A stretch of 64,000 nucleotides of DNA, from positions 124,001 through 188,000 of the forward strand of contig NZ_JAUKPO010000008.1 of assembly GCF_030503435.1 (NCBI RefSeq). Direction: 5' to 3'. Positions 46,109 to 54,820 of this stretch are shown here, in pieces (the stretch's first letter is position 1; every line of letters begins with the position of its first letter). Made by a program: the position numbers and the translations under genes. The notes under the pieces are model-generated. The model ran no database searches. It had not been told where the DNA came from and saw nothing but the letters and a program-made list of their open reading frames with translations. Source of the stretch: Rhodocytophaga aerolata (GTDB lineage: Bacteria > Bacteroidota > Bacteroidia > Cytophagales > 172606-1).

Positions 46109-47440
46109 ATGCTCCACCAGACAAAAGCTGAAACTGTCTCTCTGAACCGATCTTTAGGACCTTTTATGCTGTGGGGATTGGGAGTAGGCCTGGTTATTTC
46201 AGGCATGTACTTTGGCTGGAATCTGGGCCTGGAAAAAGGAGGTACTTTAGGCTTTGCTATTGCTACCTTCTTTGTTATTATACTTTATACAACCTTTACC
46301 TTTTCCTATACCGAACTTGCTTGTGCCATACCCAAAGCTGGTGGTGCTTTTGACTATGCACATAAAGCTTTGGGTGAAAAAATGGGTTTTGTTTGCGGCA
46401 TTGCCCAGATTATTGAGTTTGTGTTTGCTCCGCCGGCTATTGCAGCGGCTATAGGTGCCTATTTTCAGATTTATTTTCCTTCCGTGCCAGGCATCCTCAT
46501 TGCCATTACTGCCTATGTATTCTTTACAGCATTAAATATTATAGGTGTTAAACTGGCCGCTACCTTTGAATTGTTTGTCACCATTTTCGCAGTAGCTGAA
46601 CTGCTTTTATTTGCCGGCGTTACCTTACCTCATTTCCAGGCAGCAAACTTCACGAAAAATGCTTTCCCCAATGGGTATGCTGGCATTTTTGCATCTATTC
46701 CCTTTGCCATCTGGTTTTTCCTGGCAATTGAGGGCCTGGCTAATCTGGCAGAAGAAACGGTAGACCCGGACAAAAATATAAAAAAAGGATTTGGCTGGGC
46801 ATTATTTACCTTGGTTGCTTTATGTATCCTTACCTTTGTTTCGGCTGTGGGTGTAGACGGCTGGGAACGAATTGTATATACCCCAACTGGTGAACCTTCT
46901 GACTCTCCCCTCCCGCTTGCTTTATCTGTAATAGTAGGAAACAACAATTTGCTCTATCACCTGTTAATCGGTATTGGTTTGATGGGGCTCGTTGCTTCTT
47001 TTCATGGCATTATACTGGCAGCAGGCCGGGCAACGTTTGAGTTTGGCAGGGTGGGTTACTTCCCGGCCATTCTGGGCAAACTACACCCAGTACGTAAAAC
47101 GCCGGCGGTTGCCTTGGTAGTAAATATGCTGGTAGGAATAGTTGCCTTGCTTACCGGAAAAACTGGTGAGATCATTACAATTGCTTGCATGGGGGCTCTT
47201 TCGTTGTATATTATTTCTATGTTTTCCCTGTTTGCCCTACGTAGAAACTATCCCGACATGCCAAGGCCATTTAAAGTACCTTTATACCCGGCTTTCCCAG
47301 CCATTGCTTTGGTTATTGCCCTCGTCGCCTTTATTGCTGTATGTATCTATAATCCGGGGCTTACCCTTATTTATTTTGGCATCCTATGCTTTACATATGT
47401 TGGGTATTTCTGGTTTCTGAAGAGAAGCCAAACACGTTGA
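46109..47440 (+). CDS. eat: Ethanolamine-type APC permease
   Basis: A 443-residue transporter of the APC superfamily with about 12 membrane helices. GLGVGLVISGMYFGWNLGLEKGG near residues 24-46, the AYTELACAIPKAGGAFDYAH-like block (about 68-87; here SYTELACAIP...) and the acidic EGLANLAEETVDPDKNIKKG (about 210-230) are what I recognise from the ethanolamine permease (Eat) subgroup rather than from general amino acid permeases. It is first in a row of five same-strand genes whose products form an amine-glutamylation pathway, which supports an amino alcohol as substrate. Confidence 0.82.
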   Translation: MLHQTKAETVSLNRSLGPFMLWGLGVGLVISGMYFGWNLGLEKGGTLGFAIATFFVIILYTTFTFSYTELACAIPKAGGAFDYAHKALGEKMGFVCGIAQIIEFVFAPPAIAAAIGAYFQIYFPSVPGILIAITAYVFFTALNIIGVKLAATFELFVTIFAVAELLLFAGVTLPHFQAANFTKNAFPNGYAGIFASIPFAIWFFLAIEGLANLAEETVDPDKNIKKGFGWALFTLVALCILTFVSAVGVDGWERIVYTPTGEPSDSPLPLALSVIVGNNNLLYHLLIGIGLMGLVASFHGIILAAGRATFEFGRVGYFPAILGKLHPVRKTPAVALVVNMLVGIVALLTGKTGEIITIACMGALSLYIISMFSLFALRRNYPDMPRPFKVPLYPAFPAIALVIALVAFIAVCIYNPGLTLIYFGILCFTYVGYFWFLKRSQTR

Positions 47441-47599
47441 CTTTGATGCATTTTGCTAGATAAACATTACTGCGAATGTTGCCCACTTATTCCGTACTGA
47501 ATTTTAACGGTTTAACTATAGAGTATTTTTTGTTATCTGCCGGATTTTTATCAAATTACCCACCATCGCTTTATCATCTATTCCACAAAGCAACGCCTT

Positions 47600-48955
47600 A
47601 TGACGACTGATCAAATTCTGGAATTTGTCCGGAAACATCCCCTGGCAAAAGTAAAACTGGCCGTTACCGATATAGATGGAATTTTACGAGGAAAGTATAT
47701 TTCCGCTGAAAAGTTTTCCGGAGTAGCAGAGGGAAATCTGGGATTTTGCGATGTGGTTTTCGGGTGGGACGCCGGTGATCTGGCCTACGATAATACAAAA
47801 CTTACCGGATGGCACACCGGTTATCCAGATGCTTCTGCTAAGCTAGACTTAACCACCTTCCGGAAAATACCCTGGGAACAAGACATACCTTTTTTTCTAG
47901 GCGAATTTATAGACACCCAGAACCAGCCAGCTTATTACTGCCCGCGGCAGTTACTAAAAAAACTCAAAAATGAGGCCGAATCGGAAGGGTACAAAGCGTA
48001 TTTTTCACAGGAATTCGAGTGGTTTAATTTCCGGGAAACGCCTACAACGCTGCAAGATAAAAATTACCGAAATGCAACACCGCTAACCCCGGGAATGTTT
48101 GGCTATTCCATCTTACGGACTACACTGGAGAATCCTTTTTTTAGTGATTTATTTGAGCTATTACGTCAATTCAATGTTCCCCTGGAAGGGCTGCATACAG
48201 AAACAGGGCCTGGAGTTTATGAAGCAGCCATCACGTATAGCGACATATTGGAAGCCGCAGACCGGGCTGTGTTATTTAAGACAAGTGTGAAAGAAATAGC
48301 CTATAAGCATGGCATTATAGCTACATTTATGGCCAAGATAGATGAAAATTTACCCGGATGCAGTGGCCATGTACACCAGAGTATCTGGGATAAAGATTCA
48401 AAAAATAATCTGTTTTATGAGGAGGCTGCTCCCCATAAAATGAGCAAATTTATGAAAAGCTACATTGCCGGGCAGCTATATTGCTTACCTCATATTTTGC
48501 CTATGTATGCCCCTACGGTAAATAGCTATAAGCGCTTGGTTCAGGGAGCCTGGGCACCTACCACACTCACCTGGGCTATAGATAACCGCACTGTGGCACT
48601 CCGGGCATTACCTGCAAGCAATAAGTCTACACGTTTAGAAACCCGGGTAGTGGGATCAGATTGTAACCCTTATTTAGCTATGGCTGCTTGCTTAGCTTCC
48701 GGCTTATATGGCGTACGGAATAATATATCGTTACAGGAGGCTACGATAGGAAATGGATATCTGGATACCTCCCATGGCTCTCTGCCAGGCAATTTACAGG
48801 AAGCTACTGCAAAGATGAAAGAGTCCGCCATTGCCAAAGAATTACTAGGCGAATCATTTGTCGAACATTTCTGCCAAACACGGGAGTGGGAGTGGCGGCA
48901 ATATGCCAAAGCCGTAACAGACTGGGAATTAAAGCGCTATCTGGAAATTATCTAG
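47600..48955 (+). CDS. Glutamine synthetase-like gamma-glutamyl-amine ligase
   Basis: A 451-residue ATP-dependent ligase of the glutamine synthetase fold. N-terminal AVTDIDGILRGKYIS (21-35) is typical of the PuuA/IpuC-like branch. Catalytic elements: EFEWFNF (138-144), Glu201 and Glu208 in HTETGPGVYEAA, GCSGHVHQS (253-261), NRTVALR (329-335) and ETRVVGSDCNPYLAMAA (347-363). It lacks the adenylylation-site tail of housekeeping GlnA and sits among catabolic genes, so it should glutamylate an amine rather than ammonia. With an ethanolamine permease next to it, gamma-glutamylethanolamide synthetase is the most likely activity. Gaps of about 160 bases on each side. Confidence 0.85.
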   Translation: MTTDQILEFVRKHPLAKVKLAVTDIDGILRGKYISAEKFSGVAEGNLGFCDVVFGWDAGDLAYDNTKLTGWHTGYPDASAKLDLTTFRKIPWEQDIPFFLGEFIDTQNQPAYYCPRQLLKKLKNEAESEGYKAYFSQEFEWFNFRETPTTLQDKNYRNATPLTPGMFGYSILRTTLENPFFSDLFELLRQFNVPLEGLHTETGPGVYEAAITYSDILEAADRAVLFKTSVKEIAYKHGIIATFMAKIDENLPGCSGHVHQSIWDKDSKNNLFYEEAAPHKMSKFMKSYIAGQLYCLPHILPMYAPTVNSYKRLVQGAWAPTTLTWAIDNRTVALRALPASNKSTRLETRVVGSDCNPYLAMAACLASGLYGVRNNISLQEATIGNGYLDTSHGSLPGNLQEATAKMKESAIAKELLGESFVEHFCQTREWEWRQYAKAVTDWELKRYLEII

Positions 48956-49115
48956 TATCGAAAACTATATATACAAGTACGCTAAGAGGAACAATCCAGG
49001 TTTTCTTATCTTTAACTATTGAACATTGGCATATAACAGCATATAACTTTTGATTTATAGCAGCCCTTACTTATTAGACAAGTATCAGCATATCATTTAA
49101 TCAGCACATCTACTT

Positions 49116-50264
49116 ATGACCTTTGATAAAGTATACCAGTATAATTTTCCGACCACTATCCGTTTTGGAGCCGGAGCAAGCCAGGAATTAGGTGATTATC
49201 TGAAAAGCCAGGGTTTGTCAAGGCCCCTGGTTGTAACTGATCCGGTGGTAGCAGAATTGCCTTTTTTTAAAACTATACTCAAGCAGGTAACAGATAAAGG
49301 ACTTTCACCAGAAGTTTTTAAAGATATACATAAAAATCCGGTGAAGTCAGATGTATATAAAGGAACCGAAGTTTGGGACCAAACCAACCGGGATTGTATA
49401 GTGGGTATTGGTGGAGGCGCGGCGTTAGATGTTGCACGGGCTATTTTGCTTAGAATTAACCACCGGGAAGATTTATTCAAATACGACGACCTGATTGGAG
49501 GCGATGTATACGTAACTAACGATGTGCCTCATTTTGTAACGATTCCAACTACCTCGGGTACAGGAAGTGAAGTTGGCCGGAGTGCCATTATTTCCGATGA
49601 TGAAACCAAGCAGAAACGCATTTTATTTTCGCCTAAACTATTGGCTAAAATCGTGTTTGCCGATCCAGAGCTTACTATGGACTTACCTGCATTCATCACA
49701 GCAGCCACCGGTATGGATGCCCTGACACATAATATGGAAGCCTTTCTGGCCAAAATGCCGCATCCTATTTGTGAAGGAATTGCGCTGGAAGGAATTAACC
49801 TGATAAAAGATTCATTGGAAAAAGCTGTTAACAAGCCTGATTTAGAATCACGGAGCAAAATGCTACTGGGTTCTATGATGGGAGCCATTGCGTTTCAGAA
49901 AGGGTTAGGCGTGGTGCACTCTCTGGCTCACCCGCTTTCATCGCTGCTGGACACGCATCATGGCCTGGCTAATGCAGTAAATATTCCGTATGGGATGGAA
50001 TATAATATTGCAGGGTTTGAACCTAAATTCAGAAGAATAGCACGCACCCTTGAATTGAAAGAGGAAACTGGCAACGCCGTCGTGCAGTATCTGTTTGACT
50101 TAAACTCCCAGATTGGCATTCCGCATAAGCTCCGGGAAATTGGTGTAAAGTCCGAACATATAGAAACGTTAGCTGACCTGGCCATTGCTGATTTCGCTCA
50201 TCCGAATAATCCAAAGCCAGTATCCCGAGAAGATTTCAAACAGCTGTACCAGAAAGCACTGTAA
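49116..50264 (+). CDS. Iron-containing (type III) alcohol dehydrogenase
   Basis: A 382-residue metal-dependent alcohol dehydrogenase. NAD(P)-binding GIGGGAALDVARAI (97-110) and TIPTTSGTGSEV (143-153); metal ligands Asp201 and His205 in MDALTHNMEA, His272 in LAHPLSS and His282 in HHGLANAVN. In the cluster context it would oxidise the hydroxyl of gamma-glutamylethanolamide to the aldehyde, the step that replaces the amine oxidase or transaminase of polyamine routes. The next gene starts 46 bases downstream. Confidence 0.9.
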   Translation: MTFDKVYQYNFPTTIRFGAGASQELGDYLKSQGLSRPLVVTDPVVAELPFFKTILKQVTDKGLSPEVFKDIHKNPVKSDVYKGTEVWDQTNRDCIVGIGGGAALDVARAILLRINHREDLFKYDDLIGGDVYVTNDVPHFVTIPTTSGTGSEVGRSAIISDDETKQKRILFSPKLLAKIVFADPELTMDLPAFITAATGMDALTHNMEAFLAKMPHPICEGIALEGINLIKDSLEKAVNKPDLESRSKMLLGSMMGAIAFQKGLGVVHSLAHPLSSLLDTHHGLANAVNIPYGMEYNIAGFEPKFRRIARTLELKEETGNAVVQYLFDLNSQIGIPHKLREIGVKSEHIETLADLAIADFAHPNNPKPVSREDFKQLYQKAL

Positions 50265-50310
50265 ATAAGTCATTAGCCGTTGGAATAATCATTTGTAGTT
50301 CTATTTGTTC

Positions 50311-51012
50311 ATGAATAAAATAATCATTGGCGTTACCGATTGCAGCAAGTACGACAACTACGCCCGCTGGATACAAGCATTTGGCACTGAGGTAGAAACG
50401 TTGAAGTTGAGTGAGAAAGCCAATAACTTAGCAGATGCGGCGCGTTGCCAGGGTATTGTATTTACCGGAGGAGAAGATGTACATCCGGGGCTTTACGGCA
50501 AGCCCGAATATCTGTCTTTCTGCCATCAAGATGATATAAATGAACTCCGGGATGAGTTTGAGTTAAAATTGATGGAGTATACAGAGCAAAATCATATTCC
50601 TGTACTGGGTATTTGCCGGGGTTTGCAGGTGTTCAATGTTTTTAAGGGAGGCACCCTTATTCCGGATATTCCCGCATGGGGCAAACCCACCCATGCGAAG
50701 CTAGCCGACGGCTCCGACCGATATCATTCAATTAATGTTATACCCGGCTCCTGGTTTGAACATGTAGTAGGCAAAGTAACAGGAGAAACCAATAGTAATC
50801 ATCACCAGTCCATTGACCGTGTGGGCGACGGGTTGGTAGCAAGTGCATTTTGTCAGGATGGCATTATAGAAGCAGCCGATAGAAAAGAGGTAGATGGGAA
50901 AGGCTTTTTGTGCCTGGTACAATGGCATCCTGAGAGAATGCATAATCAGCAAAACCCTTTTGTATACACTATCAGAGAAGCATTTATTAAAGCAGCCAAC
51001 GCTTTAATCTAA
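50311..51012 (+). CDS. Gamma-glutamyl hydrolase, class I amidotransferase type (PuuD-like)
   Basis: A 233-residue peptidase C26 enzyme. Nucleophile Cys102 in GICRGLQVFN, His206 and Glu208 in VQWHPER, and GIVFTGGEDVHPGLYG (48-63), the signature of gamma-glutamyl-GABA hydrolases. The ATG at 50311 (MNKIIIGVTD) is preferred to a TTG six bases upstream. It should release glutamate from the oxidised gamma-glutamyl intermediate. The next gene (aldehyde dehydrogenase) starts 11 bases on, so the two are surely co-transcribed. Confidence 0.88.
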   Translation: MNKIIIGVTDCSKYDNYARWIQAFGTEVETLKLSEKANNLADAARCQGIVFTGGEDVHPGLYGKPEYLSFCHQDDINELRDEFELKLMEYTEQNHIPVLGICRGLQVFNVFKGGTLIPDIPAWGKPTHAKLADGSDRYHSINVIPGSWFEHVVGKVTGETNSNHHQSIDRVGDGLVASAFCQDGIIEAADRKEVDGKGFLCLVQWHPERMHNQQNPFVYTIREAFIKAANALI

Positions 51013-51023
51013 AAATAAGATTT

Positions 51024-52397
51024 ATGAATGTAACTAATCCGGCAACCGAAGAAATAATTGCCACCCTTCCTGAAGACACTTCCTCCACTTTGCAGGAAAA
51101 GTTTACACTGCTGAAAAAGGCGCAAAAAGCTTGGGCACAGCAGACCATACAAGAGCGGACTTTAATTCTGAAAAAATTCAGTAGTCTGCTTGAACAAAAT
51201 ATAGAACAGCTAGCAGCCGTACTTACCTCTGAAGTAGGCAAGCCTCTGCAACAATCCCGCAACGAAATTAAAGGAGCGATTGCTCGTATTCAATGGCTGA
51301 CAGATAATGGAGAAAAATACCTAACGCATGAATGGATGACCCAAGAAGAGGGCTTGGGTGAGCAAATAAGCTATGAGCCCTTAGGAGTGATCTGTAACAT
51401 ATCGGCCTGGAATTATCCGTATCTGGTGGGGGTAAATGTATTTGTCCCTGCACTGTTAGCAGGAAATGGGGTGCTTTACAAACCGTCGGAATATGCGGCA
51501 CTTACAGGCCTGGAAATAGAAAAAATGTTAAGAAAGGCAGGCGTTCCGGACGAAGTGTTTCAGGTAGCTATTGGCGCATCTGCTGTGGGCGAATTGCTGC
51601 TTGATGTGCCATTTGATGGGTATTTTTTCACTGGCTCCTACCGGACCGGGAAATACATTTATGAACGGGTGGCTTCTAAAATGGTTCCTTGTCAATTAGA
51701 ACTGGGCGGTAAAGATCCGTTGTATGTAGCTGATGATGTGGAAGATATAAAATCGGTAGCAGCAGGTACGGCAGATGGTGCCTTTTATAATAATGGACAA
51801 AGTTGCTGTGCAGTAGAACGTATTTATGTGCATGAATCTATCTATGACCAGTATGTGGAAGAGTTTGTAAAAGAAGTAAAAACCTACAAAGTGGGGCCGC
51901 CCAGCGAAGAAGGAGTTTATGTAGGGCCGCTGACGAGAAAAGACCAGATAAAAGTACTGGAAGCCCAGGTAAAAGAGGCTGTTGAGAAAGGGGCCACAGT
52001 TCTGACAGGTGGGAAGCCAATACAAAAGAACGGATATTATTTTGAGCCGACGGTGCTTATCAATGTAAACCATCAGATGCGTGTGATGCAGGATGAATCC
52101 TTTGGACCCATTATTGGCATTATGAAAGTGAAAGATGACGAAGAAGCCTTGCAATTAATGGATGATACAAGCTATGGCCTTACAGCTGCCGTTTATAGCA
52201 AAAGTATGGAAAGGGCTGAGAATATCTTATCCAGATTAAATACCGGTACCGCTTACTGGAATTGTTGCGACCGGGTAAGTGCGGCACTACCCTGGAGTGG
52301 ACGTAAAAATTCAGGCTTTGGCTCTACATTATCTTATACCGGTATACGTGCCTTTGTCCGCCCCAAAGCCTATCACTTGCGAGGATTAAAGAAGTAA
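51024..52397 (+). CDS. NAD(P)-dependent aldehyde dehydrogenase
   Basis: A 457-residue ALDH superfamily enzyme. Oxyanion Asn130 in WNYP, general base Glu226 in LELGGKDP, nucleophile Cys261 in NNGQSCCAVERI, and the cofactor loop FTGSYRTGK (202-210). It would oxidise gamma-glutamyl-aminoacetaldehyde to gamma-glutamylglycine if the pathway substrate is ethanolamine. Last gene of the cluster; no hairpin terminator was seen in the following 330 bases. Confidence 0.9.
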   Translation: MNVTNPATEEIIATLPEDTSSTLQEKFTLLKKAQKAWAQQTIQERTLILKKFSSLLEQNIEQLAAVLTSEVGKPLQQSRNEIKGAIARIQWLTDNGEKYLTHEWMTQEEGLGEQISYEPLGVICNISAWNYPYLVGVNVFVPALLAGNGVLYKPSEYAALTGLEIEKMLRKAGVPDEVFQVAIGASAVGELLLDVPFDGYFFTGSYRTGKYIYERVASKMVPCQLELGGKDPLYVADDVEDIKSVAAGTADGAFYNNGQSCCAVERIYVHESIYDQYVEEFVKEVKTYKVGPPSEEGVYVGPLTRKDQIKVLEAQVKEAVEKGATVLTGGKPIQKNGYYFEPTVLINVNHQMRVMQDESFGPIIGIMKVKDDEEALQLMDDTSYGLTAAVYSKSMERAENILSRLNTGTAYWNCCDRVSAALPWSGRKNSGFGSTLSYTGIRAFVRPKAYHLRGLKK

Positions 52398-52729
52398 GCT
52401 ACTATTGTCAGTAAGTTTAATAAATATACCTCTATTTGGTAGGTCGTCAATTTACGGTCTTCTGGGGTATTATACTTGTTGTACATTGAAAAGTACATTT
52501 AACAAGAAGCAAACTAATTAGCTGGTGCAAACTTTAATGGCTTCTTTTAACCAGGCCAGGATACTATTCAATTTAAATTATATGCCTATAGTTGCTTACC
52601 TGTCAATAGTTTAATAAATTACTTAAGGTTAGTAGTAAGGGGTAAGCATACCCACATTTCTGTAAAGACAAGTATTCGTTCAACAGGTAACACACATCAC
52701 TAAACGTCCCATCTTTAAACTCTTCATCT
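52398..52729. other. Intergenic region without recognised features
   Basis: About 330 AT-rich bases between the aldehyde dehydrogenase and the next gene. I see no open frame of note, no strong hairpin and no clear promoter element. Confidence 0.5.
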
Positions 52730-53938
52730 ATGCAAGTTCTTGTTAAAGACTCTCCTGCACCTATCTTAGCAGGAAAGAAGCGGATAACTTCTATTGACTT
52801 GCTCCGGGGACTGGTAATGATTATTATGGCGCTGGACCATACCAGAGATTTTTTTCATATTACGGCACAAACGCAGGACCCAACAGACTTGGCTACTACC
52901 ACACCCATACTATTTTTCACCCGGTGGATTACCCATTTTTGTGCACCAGTGTTTGTGTTTTTAGCTGGCACATCGGCTTTTTTGTATGGCCATCGTATCC
53001 AGAATAAATTACAACTAAGTACGTTTCTGCTTATCAGAGGAGTGTGGCTGGTTCTTCTGGAAGTAACTATCATTAATTTTGGCTTCTGGTTCGATGTTAC
53101 CTTCAGTTTCACGGTATTGCAGGTAATCTGGGCTATAGGGATTAGTATGATCTGCCTGGCTGGTTTCATTCATTTGCCTTTCCGCTTCCTGTTGGGAGTT
53201 GGATTATTGATCGTATTCGGGCACAATCTGCTGGATGGTATTTCCCCTCCTACCGGCACTTTTGCTGATGTTCTGTTTTCTATTCTGCATCAGCCGGGGC
53301 CTCATCCACTGGATGCTTCCCACACCATTATGGTGATGTATCCGGTGTTGCCCTGGATTGGGCTTATACTTGTTGGCTACTGTTTCGGCTATCTGTACCG
53401 TCCGGAGCTGGAGGAAAGTTTCCGTAAAAGAACACTCCTGCAACTTGGTTTGGGTTGTATTGTGCTGTTTATTATCATCAGAGCCATTAACTTTTATGGT
53501 GACCCTGCCCCTTGGAGCATCCAGAACACGTTTACTTATTCGCTTTTGTCTTTTCTGAATACTACCAAATACCCTCCTTCCCTACTATACCTTTTAATGA
53601 CTATTGGTCCGGCATTGCTATTTCTGCGGTTTATAGAAGGTAAACAGGGTGAGATCTTGAAAGTATTTGATGTATTTGGCAGAGTACCGCTGTTCTATTA
53701 TATACTCCACTTTTATACGATTCACACATTTTCCCTGCTGGCGGCTTTATCAGCTGGGTATACCTGGAGTGACTTTCAGTTCAACCAAACATTTGGAGGA
53801 TTGCCAGAAGGCTTCGGTTATGGATTAGGCAGAGTGTATCTGATCTGGATTTGTATTGTTGCTATTCTTTACCCAATATGCAAGCGTTACAACCGATTCA
53901 AAAGTAAAAGCACTTCAACCTGGGTTAGTTACCTGTAG
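52730..53938 (+). CDS. DUF1624 / HGSNAT-like membrane acyltransferase
   Basis: A 402-residue membrane protein with about ten hydrophobic helices. The start KRITSIDLLRGLVMIIMALDHTRDF (18-42) holds the S-x-D-x-x-R-G and DH motifs of the heparan-alpha-glucosaminide N-acetyltransferase-like (DUF1624) family, which is related to acyltransferase 3 proteins. Acceptors in bacteria are unknown; modification of a surface glycan is plausible. It is followed on the same strand by two small membrane protein genes. Confidence 0.82.
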   Translation: MQVLVKDSPAPILAGKKRITSIDLLRGLVMIIMALDHTRDFFHITAQTQDPTDLATTTPILFFTRWITHFCAPVFVFLAGTSAFLYGHRIQNKLQLSTFLLIRGVWLVLLEVTIINFGFWFDVTFSFTVLQVIWAIGISMICLAGFIHLPFRFLLGVGLLIVFGHNLLDGISPPTGTFADVLFSILHQPGPHPLDASHTIMVMYPVLPWIGLILVGYCFGYLYRPELEESFRKRTLLQLGLGCIVLFIIIRAINFYGDPAPWSIQNTFTYSLLSFLNTTKYPPSLLYLLMTIGPALLFLRFIEGKQGEILKVFDVFGRVPLFYYILHFYTIHTFSLLAALSAGYTWSDFQFNQTFGGLPEGFGYGLGRVYLIWICIVAILYPICKRYNRFKSKSTSTWVSYL

Positions 53939-54053
53939 GACATTTGTTGCTAGAAATCTGCACCTTGGGTCTTCAAGCATTGTCTTATTAGTTAATTACA
54001 GCTATTTTGCCATTCTTCCGTATATGCACACAATTATTGGCTACTTACATAGA

Positions 54054-54248
54054 ATGGACATAAAAAAGATATTTGGCTCAACACTTACAATTCTGGGGAT
54101 TATCATTGTGCTTTTTGCCTGTGCTGCTTTCCTCTCCGACGGAAAGCCGGTCTTGGGGTTTTCTGTAGATAAAACTGAATCTATTGTACCTTTTCTGGTC
54201 GGCCTGGTCTTTCTGCTGTCAGGCATTAGTCTCATCAAAAGAAGTTAA
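54054..54248 (+). CDS. Small two-helix membrane protein
   Basis: A 64-residue protein from the ATG at 54054 (MDIKKIFGSTLTILG). Two hydrophobic helices (about 8-28 and 43-60) are joined by a short loop SDGKPVLGFSVDKTES. A longer frame starting at 53856 overlaps the acyltransferase gene and is rejected. Small proteins of this pattern are common in Bacteroidota; function unknown. Confidence 0.6.
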   Translation: MDIKKIFGSTLTILGIIIVLFACAAFLSDGKPVLGFSVDKTESIVPFLVGLVFLLSGISLIKRS

Positions 54249-54343
54249 TTTTCTCCTTCTGCTATTATATAATCTATATGTATAACAGGTAGATACGTTA
54301 CCATAATAAGCATTTTTCACCTACCCATTTGTCTATTGGTCTC

Positions 54344-54769
54344 ATGCATTGGCTTACTCTATTAATTATTACAGCTGTATTTTTCGGGTTTTATAATTTT
54401 TTTATTAAAGTTTCAGCCGGGCATATTCACGAAATTCTGGGGGCAGTTATTCTACAGGCCATTGCTTTGCTATTGGGTGGGATTGCCCTTGTATACTTAA
54501 AATTGAAGCAAGTGCCATTCGAAAACTCTGGCAAAGGCTTACTGTTTGCTGTGCTGGCAGGGGTATTTGTAGGATTAGCGGAGATTACTTCTTTTTATGC
54601 GTTTTCTAAAGGTACACCAGCTAGTGTGGGCATTCCGGTAATCGTTGGCGGAACCGTAATTGTAGGCACTCTATTAGGGGTTATATTTCTGAAAGAACAA
54701 TTGCATTGCCAGCATTACGCTGGCATCGTTCTCATACTAACTGGCATATATATACTAGCTTCCAGGTAA
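54344..54769 (+). CDS. EamA-type half transporter (DMT superfamily)
   Basis: A 141-residue protein with four to five hydrophobic helices and one EamA repeat (FFGFYNFFIKVSAGHI at the start; GVIFLKEQLHCQHYAGIVLILTGIYIL at the end). Typical EamA permeases have two repeats, so this should work as a dimer, as in the half-size DMT proteins. The ATG at 54344 is chosen over a TTG at 54329. Substrate unknown. Confidence 0.8.
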   Translation: MHWLTLLIITAVFFGFYNFFIKVSAGHIHEILGAVILQAIALLLGGIALVYLKLKQVPFENSGKGLLFAVLAGVFVGLAEITSFYAFSKGTPASVGIPVIVGGTVIVGTLLGVIFLKEQLHCQHYAGIVLILTGIYILASR

Positions 54770-54820
54770 CAAAAAGACTAAATTAATAGGAATAGATCGA
54801 CCTGGTAAACTCTCCAGCAA

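Noticed and set aside
47600-48955. Housekeeping glutamine synthetase GlnA
   Set aside because: The N terminus (AVTDIDGILRGKY) and length fit the amine-ligase branch, the adenylylation tail is absent and the neighbours are catabolic.
53856-54053. Upstream extension of the small membrane protein gene
   Set aside because: It overlaps the end of the acyltransferase gene and adds residues without hydrophobic or conserved pattern; the ATG at 54054 gives a normal two-helix protein.
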